DNA from: Iris pallida
Lineage: Eukaryota; Streptophyta; Magnoliopsida; Asparagales; Iridaceae
Direction of reading: 5' to 3'
NCBI GenBank assembly: GCA_029216955.1
Contig: JANAVB010044017.1
Coordinates: 2,106,429-2,170,428, forward strand
DNA: 64,000 nt
Shown: one piece after another, positions 10,543 through 22,029 of the stretch
Numbering within the stretch: the first letter of the stretch is position 1
Layout of the letters: each line of letters begins with the position of its first letter
Notes under the pieces: generated by a model
The model's database searches: none
Told to the model about the DNA's origin: nothing
What the model saw: only the letters and a program-made list of their open reading frames with translations
Position numbers and translations under genes: made by a program

Positions 10543-12615
10543 ATGGATATGAATTACTACTTGCAGAATCGTTCATGGATGTACAATCGTCGTCCTGATG
10601 ATATGTGTTGCGTGCGAGATGAATACATAGCGGGAGTAGAGCAGTTCCTGCAGTTTGCTAAGGCTTTCCCTCAGTACATGGACGACACCAAAATTAAGTG
10701 TCCATGTGTGAAATGTTATAACGTGAAATATTATCCAGAAGTGGAAGTGACATATCATTTGTACTCGAGGGGTTTTACGCCTAATTACTATCAGTGGACC
10801 GCACTCGGAGAACTTGTGTCTTTAGCATAAGAACCGGAGCCTTATGTTGAGCCGTATATGCATACGGGACCTAATTTTGTTTCAGATAATCATACATACG
10901 ATGAAGGGTGCCTGAACATAGTTTTCGATGCTGCGGGGCCTAGTTTCGTTCATGATGCATCTGAGGAGGCACCGAACGCCGATGCTGCACAGTTCATAGA
11001 GTTGCTGAAGAATGCAAGGACTCCATTGTATCCTGGTTGTGAGGATCATTCACCGTTGGAGGTGGTTACAAGACTGTTGAGCATTAAGTCAGATTTTAAC
11101 ATGTCGCAAGAATGCTACAACCGAGTGTTGGAGTTGATTATAGAAATCTTGCCGGCGGGTGCTAAGTTGCCTAAAGACTTCTACCGGTCTAAGAGGATGG
11201 TGAGATCGCTCTAGATGGGATACGAGAAAATCGATTCTTGTCGCAATGGGTGCATTCTGTACTACAAAGACGACAAGGACGCAGATGTGTGCAGATTTTG
11301 TGGTGCTGATCGCTATAAGACAACTAATACAAGAAGGTCTACCGGTGCAAGAAGACCGACCGATTCAATGCACTACTTGCCTTTAACGCCGCGGTTGCAA
11401 AGATTATTTATGGTGAAAGAGACGGCCGAAAATATGAGTTGGCACATGCGAGAACAGATTGAAGGAGTGTTGGATCACCCATCCGATGGAGAAGCGTGGA
11501 AGCACTTTGATCGAGTGTATCCTGATTTTGCTTCAGATCCGCGTAATGTCAGGTTGGGGCTATCTTCTGACGGTTTTACTCCTTTAGGTCTTTCGGGATC
11601 CCAGTATTCGTGCTGGCCTGTGATTGTCACTCCGTATAACCTACCGCCTTGGATGTGTATGAAGACTCAGTACATGTTTCTAACCGTTATAATTTCTGGT
11701 CCGAACAATTCCAAGAGGAACATTGATGTGTACTTACAGCCTTTGATAGATGAGTTGAATCAGTTATGGGAAGTAGGCGCTAACACGTACGATGTTTCTA
11801 GGAAGCAGAATTTTCAGATGAAGGTAACCCTTATATGGACCATCAACGACTTTTCGGCCTATGGAATATTATCTGGATGGAGCACTCATGGCCGTCTCTC
11901 ATGTCCTTATTGCATGGACCGTAGTAAGGCTTTCCGCTTGAAACACGGAGGAAAACCGTGCTTCTTTGATTGTCATCGACAATTTTTGCCAAAAGATCAT
12001 CCGTTCAGAAGGAACAAGAATGCATTCCGTGCTGGCGTTGTAGAGAAGGGTGATCCACCGCCAAGGTGGTGCGGAGCCACGATATGGGAGGAGGTTAAAG
12101 ATTTTCCAAGTGCTATCGAAGATCCTACAGCTGGGTACAAGTGCGATGGCTTTGGTAGAGATCATAACTGGACAAAGAGGAGCATATTCTGGGATCTGCT
12201 ATACTGGAGTACCAATCTGATCAGACATAATCTTGATGTCATGCATATTGAGAAGAATGTGTTTGATAACATAATTAATACTGTGATGGACGTAAAGGGA
12301 AAAACGAAAGACAATCCCAAGGCCAGGTTGGACTTAGAAGAAATATGCAAACGCCCTGCGTTGCATTTGATAGAGCAGAATGGAAAACAGTTCCTGCCGA
12401 AGTCAATTTTCTTGCTGGACAAGGAGGATAAAGTGAATGTGAAATGCAGTATTCGGAACCATCGACATTTTCGATTACTGTTGCATGTTTTATCTTGGAT
12501 AGAAAGAGCAACAGTTCAGGGTGTACTTCTGAGAGCTTCATTTTCACGTCCTTCACTTTCTCCGGACGTCGTAAAGGTTCCCGAGAAGGTGAAGGACGTG
12601 AAGAGGAAGCTCTGA
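10543..12615 (+). pseudogene. TNP2-like CACTA transposase with two in-frame stops
   Basis: One frame runs from ATG 10543 (MDMNYYLQNRSWMYNRR), preceded by a good 3' splice site (ATCTTTGCAG) at 10521-10530, to TGA 12613. It is interrupted by TAA at 10828 and TAG at 11212. The N-terminal ~95 residues are a transposase-associated domain (DEYIAGVEQFLQFA, then CPCVKC and HLYSRGF). From about 11215 follows the TNP2/Transposase_21 domain: a CX2C pair in the DSCRNGC-to-CRFCG region, the CPYCMD motif, and HNLDVMHIEKNVFDNIINT near 12225. The TNP2 sequence stops at about 12430, where the frame enters a long hairpin, so the last part of the usual protein is missing. TNP2 cuts and joins element ends together with a TNPA partner, which I do not see here. 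Inactive as it stands. Confidence 0.88.
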
Positions 12616-12712
12616 GAAGTGCACCCTGCATTGTTGCTCTTTCTATCCAAGATAAAACGTAGAACAGTAAGCGAAACTGTCGATGGTTCGAATACTGTAC
12701 TTCACACACACT
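12433..12712. repeat. Long near-perfect inverted repeat (hairpin) at the TNP2 3' end
   Basis: The left arm (about 12433-12565) and right arm (about 12590-12712) pair along nearly their whole length. Shared blocks include GTTTTATCTTGGATAGAAAG, CACGTCCTTCAC, AACCATCGAC and CAGTATTCG. The loop is about 25 nt, near TCCGGACGTCGTAAAGG. By eye about nine in ten positions pair. The left arm is fused to the TNP2 frame. It is either a fold-back MITE that landed in the gene or a natural hairpin-RNA locus. Confidence 0.85.
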
Positions 12713-12778
12713 GTAAACACAGACACACAGCATAACAAAAATACCAATTATATTTTTTAAATTTTTTTTTATAATATC

Positions 12779-13228
12779 TGCGACGTATAGCGACGTTCTG
12801 CGACAGACAGCGACGGAACTTACTCGTCGCTATACGTCGCTAGACGTCGCTAAAAATGCTAACGTAGGATATGACAACCTGTCAGTGGGCGTCGCTAAAT
12901 TTGTCGCTAGGCGTCGCTAAAGTGCCTACGTGGCTGCCATGCCATGTCATCATATATAAAGTTTACCGCGTCGCAACGTGGTCGCTCTACGTCGCTATTT
13001 TGGCGACGTAACATTACGTCGCTATCTGTCGCGAATTTTACGACGTCTAGCGACACTAAACGTGACGTCGCAAATAGCAACATTTTGCGACGAAATTGTC
13101 ATCTGCGACATGCCTATACGCGACGTCCAATTTTCGTCGCTAAATACGTCGCAAATAGCTCTTAGCGACGGATTTTCCTTATTTAGCGACATCTTCTGAC
13201 GTCGCTAAAAGGGGTTATTTTAGTAGTG
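12779..13228. repeat. 3' subterminal GCGACG repeats and end of the CACTA element
   Basis: More than 20 GCGACGT/ACGTCGC-type units in both orientations fill this stretch, ending in TTATTTTAGTAGTG at 13228. The array is about twice as long as the 5' one. Confidence 0.88.
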
Positions 13229-13231
13229 TAC

Positions 13232-14025
13232 TGGCGAGGCAGGACTTCAGATAACGGCATCATGGCTACAAATGTTTTTCAAATTCTACTTGAACCATAT
13301 CCTATGCATGTTGACATTTTTCCTATATTTTCGTAAAAAAAAGTTAATTTAAAAATATTTTATAGATTTGGCCAAGATAAGCTCAAGAACATGTATTACC
13401 TGGCATGGTAGATGTGTACTACAGCTATCCGTCGTATTATGGAACTAGAAAGTTATTTGCAGCCAGATGCAAACTGGCGTGGTCGTAACTTTATGTGACA
13501 TAATCACGGAGATATATGGTTCTCGAGTCTTACCGAGACTATGTCCTATGCATCTTGTTTGGCTTCACATCATTCTTGAAAATAATGCGACAAACCTTCC
13601 TACTTTGCTTGACCCTACCGTTGTTTGAAATTGGTATATAGGTTTGTTTGACCCAGCCTTAGGCTTCCATTACCTTCTATTTATTAGATGACTAAAATAG
13701 ACAAACCTTATAGTTATATTATAGAATATAATTAAGCTAGATATTGGTTTGATTGTGATGTTGGATAGCTAGAAACGGGTTAGTTTCTTAGAGATGGATC
13801 ATAGTGAGATTATGAGTTGAGTATGAGTGTCTGGATATCGGATATGTAGAGCCTATTAGGAGAAATTGCTAGGAGTGAACTGACGAGTATCATTGAATAG
13901 GTTATAATACTATACCTACGATAGAGTGAGTTGTATTGGGAGTATTGAGGAAGGAGAAGTGATAGCCCAAGCTTAGTAAGTGTGAATTCTGCTTTGATAG
14001 AGTTCCATTCCTTGGACACTTTATC
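13232..14025 (+). other. Element B internal region, no coding seen
   Basis: B resumes after the CACTA duplication. The 790 bp up to the pol remnant contain no recognisable Gag, protease or RT N-terminus, so most of B's 5' coding region was deleted before or after the CACTA insertion. Confidence 0.5.
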
Positions 14026-15415
14026 TTGGGAGAAGGACTTTCAATGGATCCGGAGAAGATAGCTACCGTAGAGTCTTGGCCGACACCAACATCAGTTGCA
14101 GAAGTTAGGAGTTTTCTCGGACTTGTAGGGTATTACCGCAGGTTCGTAGAGAGTTCCTCACAGATTGCAGAGCCGATGACACGGTTGACCCGTAAGGATC
14201 AGGAGTTCCAGTGGACAGAAAATTGTCAGAAGGCTTTTGAAGAGTTGAAGGAGAAGTTGACCTTAACACCTATTTTGACGCTTCCTTCTGGATCGGAAGG
14301 ATTCGTTGTATACAGTGATGCGTCGGGTAGTGGACTTGGATGTGTTTTGATGCAACACGAAAAGGTCATAGCCTACGTATCGAGGTAGCTGAGGTTACAT
14401 GAGAAGAATTATCCTACTCATGATCTGGAGTTAGCAGCGGTGATCTTTGCATTGAAGCTATGGAGGCATTATTTGTATGGAAAACATGTGGAGATATTTA
14501 CGGATCATAAGAGCTTGAAGAATGTCTTCATGCAAAAGGAGTTGAATATGAGACAGAGGCGGTGGTTGGAGCTCATGACAGACTATGACATAGATTTGCA
14601 GTACCATCCTGACAAGGCGAACGTAGTAGCGGCCGCTTTAAGTAGGAAGCCAATTATATATTTCTTAACAGCTCAGCCACAGTTATTAGAGGATCTTGAG
14701 GAGCTTGGAATAGAAGTCATTATGCAGGAACAGCAATGAGTACTTGCCAATCTTGAAGTATAGTCATCACTTGTGGATAGAATAAAGGCAGCATTACCTA
14801 CAGATGTAAGATTTCAAAGACTTCGCGAGAGGACGGAGGCTGGAGAGCGACAATTACTTGGACCAGAGCTTGTGATGCAGACAGTCGAAAAAGTGAAGTA
14901 GATTCAGAGTCATCTTCAGGCAGCTTAAGACCGACAGAAGCATTGGACCGATACGTATCGTCGACTACTGAAATTCAAGGAAAGAAAACATGTATTTCTG
15001 AGGATTCCACCGACAAGGGACACTATTAGATTCGGGAGTAGAGGAAAGTTGAGTCCAAGGTATATTGGACCGTTCGATATTATTGAGCGTGTAGGAGAGG
15101 TGGCATATCGTCTTGCATTATCCCCATCACTAGAGGGAGTGAATGATGTGTTCCATGTCTCACAGTTGAGGAGGTATGTGACTGATCCCAGTCATGTGGT
15201 CGATCACTCTGAGATCACGGTGGGGACCCAGTTTATCATACGAGGAGCAGCCGGTAGGTATCTTGGATATTAGTGAGAAGATCTTCAGAGGGCAGATGAT
15301 TAGACTGGTTCGTGTTGCATGGAGGCACCATTCTCCGGAAGAATCAACTTGGGAGCGTGAATATTCTATGTGTGAGCGTTATCCTCACTTATTCGTAGAT
15401 GCCGGTAAGTCTTAG
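14026..15415 (+). pseudogene. pol: Deleted pol of Tekay-like element B
   Basis: Translation in one frame (14026 to about 15230) gives the end of reverse transcriptase (VRSFLGLVGYYRRFVESS), RNase H ([61 protein letters not shown]), and then only the start of integrase. A deletion joins this to the integrase tail (HLQAA..DRQKHW, KLSPRYIGPFDIIERVGEVAYRLALSP). A chromodomain follows in a shifted frame (RGQMIRLVRVAWRHHSPEES, then W). Stops occur at 14386, 14737 and several later codons. The catalytic integrase core and the RT N-terminus with its YVDD motif are absent. The chromodomain and GPY/F-type tail identify a chromovirus, Tekay type. Non-functional. Confidence 0.85.
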
Positions 15416-15463
15416 CCTAATTATTCATATGATAAGATTTTTCTAAATAATTGTGTTATTTTT

Positions 15464-15483
15464 AATTTCGAGGACGAAATTTT
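15464..15483 (+). promoter_or_regulatory. Tekay polypurine-tract motif of element B
   Basis: AATTTCGAGGACGAAATTTT lies 16 bp before the 3' LTR. The inner AATTTCG/CGAAATT halves form a small inverted repeat. Same motif as in element A at 939-956. Confidence 0.8.
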
Positions 15484-15498
15484 CTAAGGATGGTAGGT

Positions 15499-16211
15499 TG
15501 TAAGCCCCCTGATTTTTTTGGATTTTATTTTTAATTATTATTTTATATGGATATTTTAATTTATTAAAGTTAATAATGACTATGTTAGTTGTTTACTGTA
15601 GCTTTGATTTTTGAAGCACAACAAATATTGTTTTCTCAAATCCAGGTCCATATTGGAATTCTAGATTAGTCCACCTTCAGTTTGATATATCATATCCCAT
15701 CCAAATTTTCTTTTCAACATTCTTTTGACTTCCGCGCAACTTCTGGCCAACTTAGGCCAATTTGAGCCATTAACGTAATTTTAAGGCAACTTCCAATTTG
15801 ATTTTGGGACTAGACATAGATCGAAACCGTATAACCCAATATATGGTTTTGATACATTTTGAGTCTACAATGCACATGCCTAGGGTGTACCATCCAATCG
15901 AGTTTTTATGTGCTACTTATTTACAAATGGCACATGAGACTCACTAAATTGATTTTCGGGTCCAATTTGACTAGTAATACTATTCGGACTCTAACCTAGT
16001 CAACCCTACTAGTCAGAACCTAACTAGGAGTACCAAAACCAAGTATACATATATTTAAAAGAATTTTAGAGGTTTAATTGCAGCCATATGCAATATTCCC
16101 TTATATATTTGGCTTGGTCAAACATCTAACCAAAATAGGAAACCTATTAATAATAGTATGATTTGGAGAACCAAATCCTATCCAAATTAGATCAAACCAA
16201 AGCCCATGCAC

Positions 16212-16286
<75 letters not shown>

Positions 16287-18553
16287 ATCAAACCCTAACC
16301 ATCCCCCTCTCTCATAACCACCCACTACTCCACAAATCCCCCAAACCTAGCGGCCACCACTCCAAATTCGAAACCCTAGCCGAACTCCCTTTCTTCACAA
16401 AATATAATTTCTCCTCAATTTTTGTGCCAACCACCACCATTTGGACATCCCTCCCAACATCCTCTTCCACCCTAGCAACTATAGAAGCAACCTTGCGGCC
16501 GTTAGAGAGGTGCATGACGCGCTACTTGGGCCGAAACTCCGTCGAATCGAAGTCTGAAACGTCACAGCAGGTTAGTCGAATTGTATATAATGGTTCACCC
16601 ACTTTTTCTCATATTTTTCTCCTCAAACCAAATCTGAGAGTTACCTTTGTGTGTCTAGTCCAACCTATGATCGCCGGATCCCCTAGTTCCAAGCGGTTTG
16701 ACCGTGGCGTTGATTCTACGACAAGGTATCCAGAACTGACAAATTCTGTTACGGGCCACTTTTCACCTATCTAAGGTCAGTTTATAACCTTTTATTATTT
16801 TTATTCAGAATCTAGACGTCGATACCTTTCCAACGCATATTTGAAAGTTAGGTTTTACATCCGTTTGCTATTTTCAAAAATTTATGACATTTGTCATGTC
16901 ACCGAACTCCGAAATTTTTTGTTTTCCTTGTGTCCAAAATTGTTAAAACTCTATGAATCTATATTAAACTTTATGTTGTGTAAGGTTTAACATTATAAAT
17001 ACTATTTTAACAAATTTTTGGATTTTTTAAATAATTTATTATTTTTATTTTATTATTCTTTCGAAACTAAATTAATGGATCGATTTGAGGAAGTCATATG
17101 TGGCATTGACATAAGACCTCTTGTGAAAGGGTTTTTCTTTTGAAAATAGCATTATAGTAATATATAAATATTTATAAATAAATGTCAGAATTTAAATATA
17201 TTATTTTTTTATAATTGTAAAGTATTTACGAGAGGATTTGGTACCTATATGTACTTATATAATAAATGTAGTGTCGTAGCAACGTTATGACAACTAGGAG
17301 TCATAAATACTCATATAATTTATATATGGTATGTTGATGTAGAATATTAAATATAGTGTATTATTATAGGTGAGCTTGGGAGGATCGACAAGGACACCGG
17401 AGTTGGACAGGCCTACCCGCAGACAGCAGTTACAGGCAAGCGTGCCTTGCTATCGTTACAGATCTTTCTTTTCTGTCTTGTGTTTTTATTAGCATTGGAT
17501 GACGTAGGATGTTTATACTTATTGTCCATTTATAGACAGGTACCGATGTCATGATAGTGACATCGAGTATTGACATTAGGTATTACGTACATACTGATGT
17601 ATCCATTGACACGATTGACCACAGGACATCGACACATTCATGATGCGAGGTTTACATGACTATTCGTGGTATTGACCTCGTGTTAGCATTCTAGATTTCT
17701 TTATCAGTATTGCCTTTACTTCCGAGATGACTGTACAGACTTAACATTGATAGATTCTAGACATGGGAATTGGGGAGAACTTGACTACAATATCAGACCT
17801 ATTGTCGTGTGGCCCGTTGTTTAGTGACCTTTATCTCTGTATCAGAGTAAAAGATTATCACTGTCGAGAATTGATTGTCCTTTGTGCCACGACACAGGTA
17901 CTGGGGATAATACCCTGCTGAGGTGCTAGTGAGCCTTAGTGGAAGGGGTCTGGTATTCTAGAAAAGTATCTCACTTGCATAGCACATAGACGGATACAGT
18001 AGATTGCTTTAGTTCATATTTTTATTTCTGTACCTTGGCATGTATATTATGCACCTTGCTAGTCCTCTGAGGACCTGGCTATTTCCCAGGCTTAGACGAA
18101 GCTGAAGAATACCCAGAGGTTTACGGTTCGGGAGCTGAGACCGGAGGCGTACCGACACAGGAGGACGAGATAGTGCCAAAGGATTTTTCGTGATCATGTT
18201 ATAATCATATTTAGTCTTGCTACATTATTTCCTTTTCTTTTTATCAGACTTGTATTTGATTTGTACTTTCTTTCTATTTCTATGATTTTGGGATGATTTA
18301 TCCGCACAGACTTCATTACTTTTATTGCTGGATATTTGAGACATTTCTTTATTTATTCTTGATCTCTTTGTAGACTCTGTGGATGTGATTAGATGTATAT
18401 ACTTGTGGACTGTATTGTATTTCTGGGTGTTATCATGATTTACAGCTTAAGTATTTCGATAATGGGCTTGTTGTGTAGCTTGGCCCATTAGTGAAGTGCT
18501 GCTGGCATGTATTCGTATTTCTGGTCCTACGTATTTTGAGACTGGGGCGTTAC
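15499..18553 (+). mobile_element. 3' LTR of element B, about 3055 bp
   Basis: Starts TGTAAGCCCCCTG right after the polypurine motif and ends GGGGCGTTAC at 18553; its last 503 bp match 6642-7148. After a TA microsatellite (16217-16282), a C-rich stretch 16283-16760 ending in splice-donor-like CAGGTTAGT (16569-16577) looks like a transcribed leader. No gene is recognised. It abuts Tat element C, suggesting that B inserted into C's gag, but a clean duplication is not visible. Confidence 0.85.
16217..16282. repeat. (TA)n microsatellite
   Basis: Uninterrupted TA run in LTR B that generates spurious YIYI frames on both strands. Confidence 0.95.
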
Positions 18554-18554
18554 T

Positions 18555-20620
18555 ACCAGCTCGCAACTCAACCTTGGTCCCACTCACAACTGGACATGGT
18601 GAGATCATGTGTGTCCACCCGGACTTTGTCCAAGAAGTGACGCAGGGGGTAGCACCTCCCAAAGCAAGAAGGGGCAAGAAATTCAAGCCATGCCACATTG
18701 TATCCTTCCCCATCTACGAGGTTCTATCTAGCGAGACGCGATCAGGGAAGACTTATCTTCGGACGTACGATCCCGCACAAGAAGAAGCACTACCTTCTCA
18801 AGCTCCTGCTGCCCCTACAAGCTCAGAAGCCGGCCCGTCCAAGCCTCAAGCCACATCCAAGTAGAAGGAGACGCGGTTTGACAAATCTCTAAAGGCACCA
18901 GCTCTCGAAGGCATGGATCGACCCTACAACTTTGACATACTGGCTCAGCTAGCTAATACACCCATCAGGTTGTCTCTGTTCGATCTATTGCGACTCTCCA
19001 AAGAAATACGGAAGGCCTTAAGTGAGGTATTGTTACATGCCGACTCTTACCTCGCTGAGGTCAAAGCTCCCGCTGAAGATTCTGTCTCCTGCCCCCACTG
19101 CCATAGTACTATGGAAGTGGTGCCCAACATCACATTCTCACAGGAGGACATGCTACTAAAAAATAATCGTCATGATAGACCCATGTACTATACAGGGTAT
19201 ATCGGGGCGATCAAGATGGACCGCATGCACATCGATCCAGGATCCTCCCTCAGTATTATTCCTAGAAGTTTGCTTCAAATTCTGGGAATCCCTCTGCACA
19301 AGCTATCTGCAACCAACACAACTATCATGGCTTTCAATGCTGGTCGAAGCCATCCGCTGGACAAGATCCGCCTTAAATGTCAGATCGGTGATCTCCGAAC
19401 GAAGGTTTCCTGCTATGTGATCGATGCCAATATATCCTATAACGTCTTGTTAGGACGTCCATGGATACACGAGAACATGATCGTTCCTTCCACACTTCAT
19501 CAGTGCTTCAAGTATGTCAACAGCGATGGTGTCGTGAAGACGGAGTTTGCCGATGTCGATCCTTTCAAGGGCATCGAAGCTTACTACGGAGATTCGGTAC
19601 TTTACCAGTCTCAACCCCCAAGGATGACGGCAATGACGCTGACAATGAAGCAAGTCCATCCTCCAACGATGGTCCCCTGATTATCCGAGTCAAAGGACAT
19701 ACTACTCCAAAAAGTACTCCGAAGCCTCTCACAATCTGGATGAAAAAGAAAAACCTCGACAAGGTCAAACCACTCACCATCATTCTCAGCAAGACACCCC
19801 GGAAGGAACCTACTGATGCCCGTCCTCCCAATCCTAAAGAATTACCCTACGTGTCGGCCAAGACTGTGGCTCCTCTTCCAGATGATGATCCTCTCAATGA
19901 GCATATCAATACTCATAATAATGTACCTTTAGCGGATGATGTTATCCCTGAAGAAGAACTTGCGTATTTCCTTAGTAAAGGTTTATCTTTGAATTACTCT
20001 GATGTCTATCAATCTGTAAACCATTACATGGATACAATATACGCCATAGAGAACGGCATAGGACCACACCTCTGTATGTCGGTCACGACGCCTCACCTAC
20101 GAGAAAAAATTTACCCAGAAGATATCCACTACTTCATCATTCCAGCCATCAAGAAAGATGAAGAGCTAATCATCTTCGGTCGCATAATTGGCGAGAGAAA
20201 GTTTGTTCCAGACTCTACTCCTTCCAAGTACAACACAGAAGCTGACTATGACTCGGAAAAAATGTAACTTTTTCGGTATAGTTGGCAGGCCAAGAATATC
20301 ATCCAGAATATGGGATATCACATCAAAAGCGACGAAGGACTAAATTACGGTCGAGGACGACGGTTGCCAATTCGACACTTTGCTCCTTCCGACAAACCCG
20401 AGAACTACTACCAACGAAGCGGTATTGGTTTGGGTTATGTCTCTCCTCCAACAACTCCTGAAAGATCAGATGATGAAGCAGATCGTTGTTCTCATTCTTC
20501 TGATTCCTCCATCTGGGACTCAGACTCTAGCATCGGCAACATGTTCAAAGCAACTCTGTCCGTCAACATGGTTTCCGCCGACCAAATTACAGACGATGTC
20601 CAATCAATCGAACTCGAATA
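18555..20620 (+). pseudogene. Gag C-terminus and protease of Tat element C
   Basis: Coding remnant in several frames. It begins mid-protein at PARNSTLVPLTTGHGEIMCV, matching a region between Gag and protease in element F. Then come DRPYNFDILAQLANTPIRLS and a retropepsin domain: MDRMHIDPGSSLSIIPRSLL, with the catalytic D-P-G-S at about 19231-19245, and SYNVLLGRPW as flap/ILG partner. A long acidic linker (NIIQNMGY, TPERSDDEADRCSHSSDSS) precedes RT. Stops occur at about 18862, 19678, 20265 and 20619, and a frameshift lies near 19610-19680. The 5' part of C (LTR, most of gag) is not in this window to the left, where element B abuts. Tat lineage by similarity to F and by its aRH domain downstream. 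Confidence 0.85.
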
Positions 20621-20621
20621 A

Positions 20622-21943
20622 TGGGCTCAAAAGATGGACACCAGGTGGGCGCTGCGCTTCGAACAACAGGAACCACCAACCGAAGACGAAGTCATCCAAG
20701 TCAACCTAGGAGATGAAGCATCCTTCAAACCAATCTTCATCAGTAAAACCCTATCTAGCGATGAACGTCAATCTCTTATACAGCTTATAAAAGAATACAT
20801 CGACGTCTTCGCATGGAGCTATGAAGACATGCCAGGCTTGGATCCCAAAGTCGCCGTGCACCGCCTGAACATTTCGTCTAAAGCTAAACCAGTGAAGCAG
20901 CAACAACGACGATTCCGACCGGACGTCATGGAAGCCATCGAAAATGAAGTTAAGAAGCTCATTGCCAGCGGATTCATTCGCGAGGAACAACACCCATACT
21001 GGGTTGCCAACATCGTTCCAGTCATAAAAAAGAACGAAAAAGTTCGAGTCTGTATCGACTACCATGATTTGAACTCTGTATGCCCGAAAGACGAGTTCCC
21101 CTACCGATGACTGACGTAATGATCGACAACACTTGCGGCTTCGAACGGATGTCCTTCATGGATAGGTTCTTAGGCTACAACCAGATCAAGATGTTCCTCG
21201 ACGACGAGAAGCACACATCTTTTTGAACACCGTTGGGGGTATACTGCTATACGGTAATGCCCTTCGGATTGAAGAATGTAGGGACAACATACCAGCTAGC
21301 CATGAACACAATTTTTTGCGATCATTTGCACAAAACTGTGGAATGCAACGTAGACGATATTGCAGTCAAAAGTCGTCTCAAGGGCAACCACCTCCAAGAC
21401 TTGAGAACGGTGTTCGAACTAATGCGTGCACACCAACTCAAGATGAATCCAACCAAGTCTTTCCTGGGAGTCTCCAGCGGCAAGTTCCTTGGTTTCGTCA
21501 TCACTTCAAAGGGCATACATCTGGACCCGGAGAAAGTGAAGGCTATTTTCGACATGCATCCTCCAAGAAACCTCAAAGAGCTACATGGACTATAAGGAAG
21601 GCTAGCCTACATCAGATGATTCATTTTGAACCTCTCTGGAAGATGTCAACCATTCACTCAGCTCATGAAGAAAGGCGTATCTTTCGTCTGGACTGAACAA
21701 TGTCAACGTGCATTCGACGACATCAAGACGTATCTTATAAGCCTCCAGTATTGGTTGCTCCAATAATGGAAAAGTCCTTCTTACTATATGTCCCCGACGA
21801 AGTGGTGGAGTCTAACACTATAACTGAAGAAATCTCTATTTGGCGAATGTTCTTTGACGACGCATCAAGAATAGGGCCCAAAGGAAACATCGTGACTGGA
21901 GTAGGTGTAGTGCTTATGTCACCTGATTATCTGGTCATACACC
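20622..21943 (+). pseudogene. pol: Reverse transcriptase and start of aRH of Tat element C
   Basis: Starts at WAQKMDTRWALRFEQQEPPT. RT blocks are visible: KQQQRRFRPDVMEAIENEVK, GFIREEQHPYWVANIVPV, VCIDYHDLNSVCPKDEFP and TYQLAMNTIFCDHLHKTVE. The catalytic box reads NVDD (21342) instead of YVDD, so it is altered. Several frameshifts and stops (21108, 21224, 21593, 21694) break it. After SFLLYV at about 21791 the frame jumps to PDEVVESN. The whole gypsy-type RNase H and connection present in D and F is therefore missing, while the archaeal-type RNase H start (FFDDASRIGPKGNIVTGVGV) remains. It is cut at 21943 by element D and continues at 51119. Confidence 0.87.
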
Positions 21944-21978
21944 TGTAGAAGCATGAAAAAGAAAGGATCTTTCTTTTA

Positions 21979-22029
21979 ATCCCACATCGGAAAGGAGAAG
22001 AAGGGAGGTCTCATTCCACTCTATATATA
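21979..22029 (+). promoter_or_regulatory. USE plus TATA module like plant snRNA promoters
   Basis: ATCCCACATCG (21979-21989) matches the plant U-snRNA upstream sequence element RTCCCACATCG exactly. It is followed after 32 nt by TATATATA (22022-22029), close to the USE-TATA spacing of RNA polymerase II snRNA genes. The same module with the same spacing is in the 3' LTR (48670-48720). Function is inferred only from motif and spacing. Confidence 0.6.

Larger units (their letters stand above)
7788..13228 (+). mobile_element. Complete CACTA (En/Spm) transposon, 5441 bp
   Basis: Both ends carry the 13-bp terminal inverted repeat CACTACTAAAATA, and the element is flanked by the 3-bp duplication TAC (7785-7787 and 13229-13231); both are diagnostic of the CACTA superfamily. 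Dense GCGACG/CGTCGC subterminal repeats follow each end. Inside is a TNP2-type transposase gene with stops, so the copy is probably non-autonomous, although its ends look mobilisable. It is inserted in the internal region of element B. Confidence 0.95.

Noticed and set aside
12275..12733. 152-codon minus-strand frame at the CACTA hairpin
   Set aside because: It reads one hairpin arm and then the antisense of TNP2; the arms mirror each other, so both strands look open.
16101..16325. YIYI frames on both strands
   Set aside because: Produced by the TA run 16217-16282 in LTR B.
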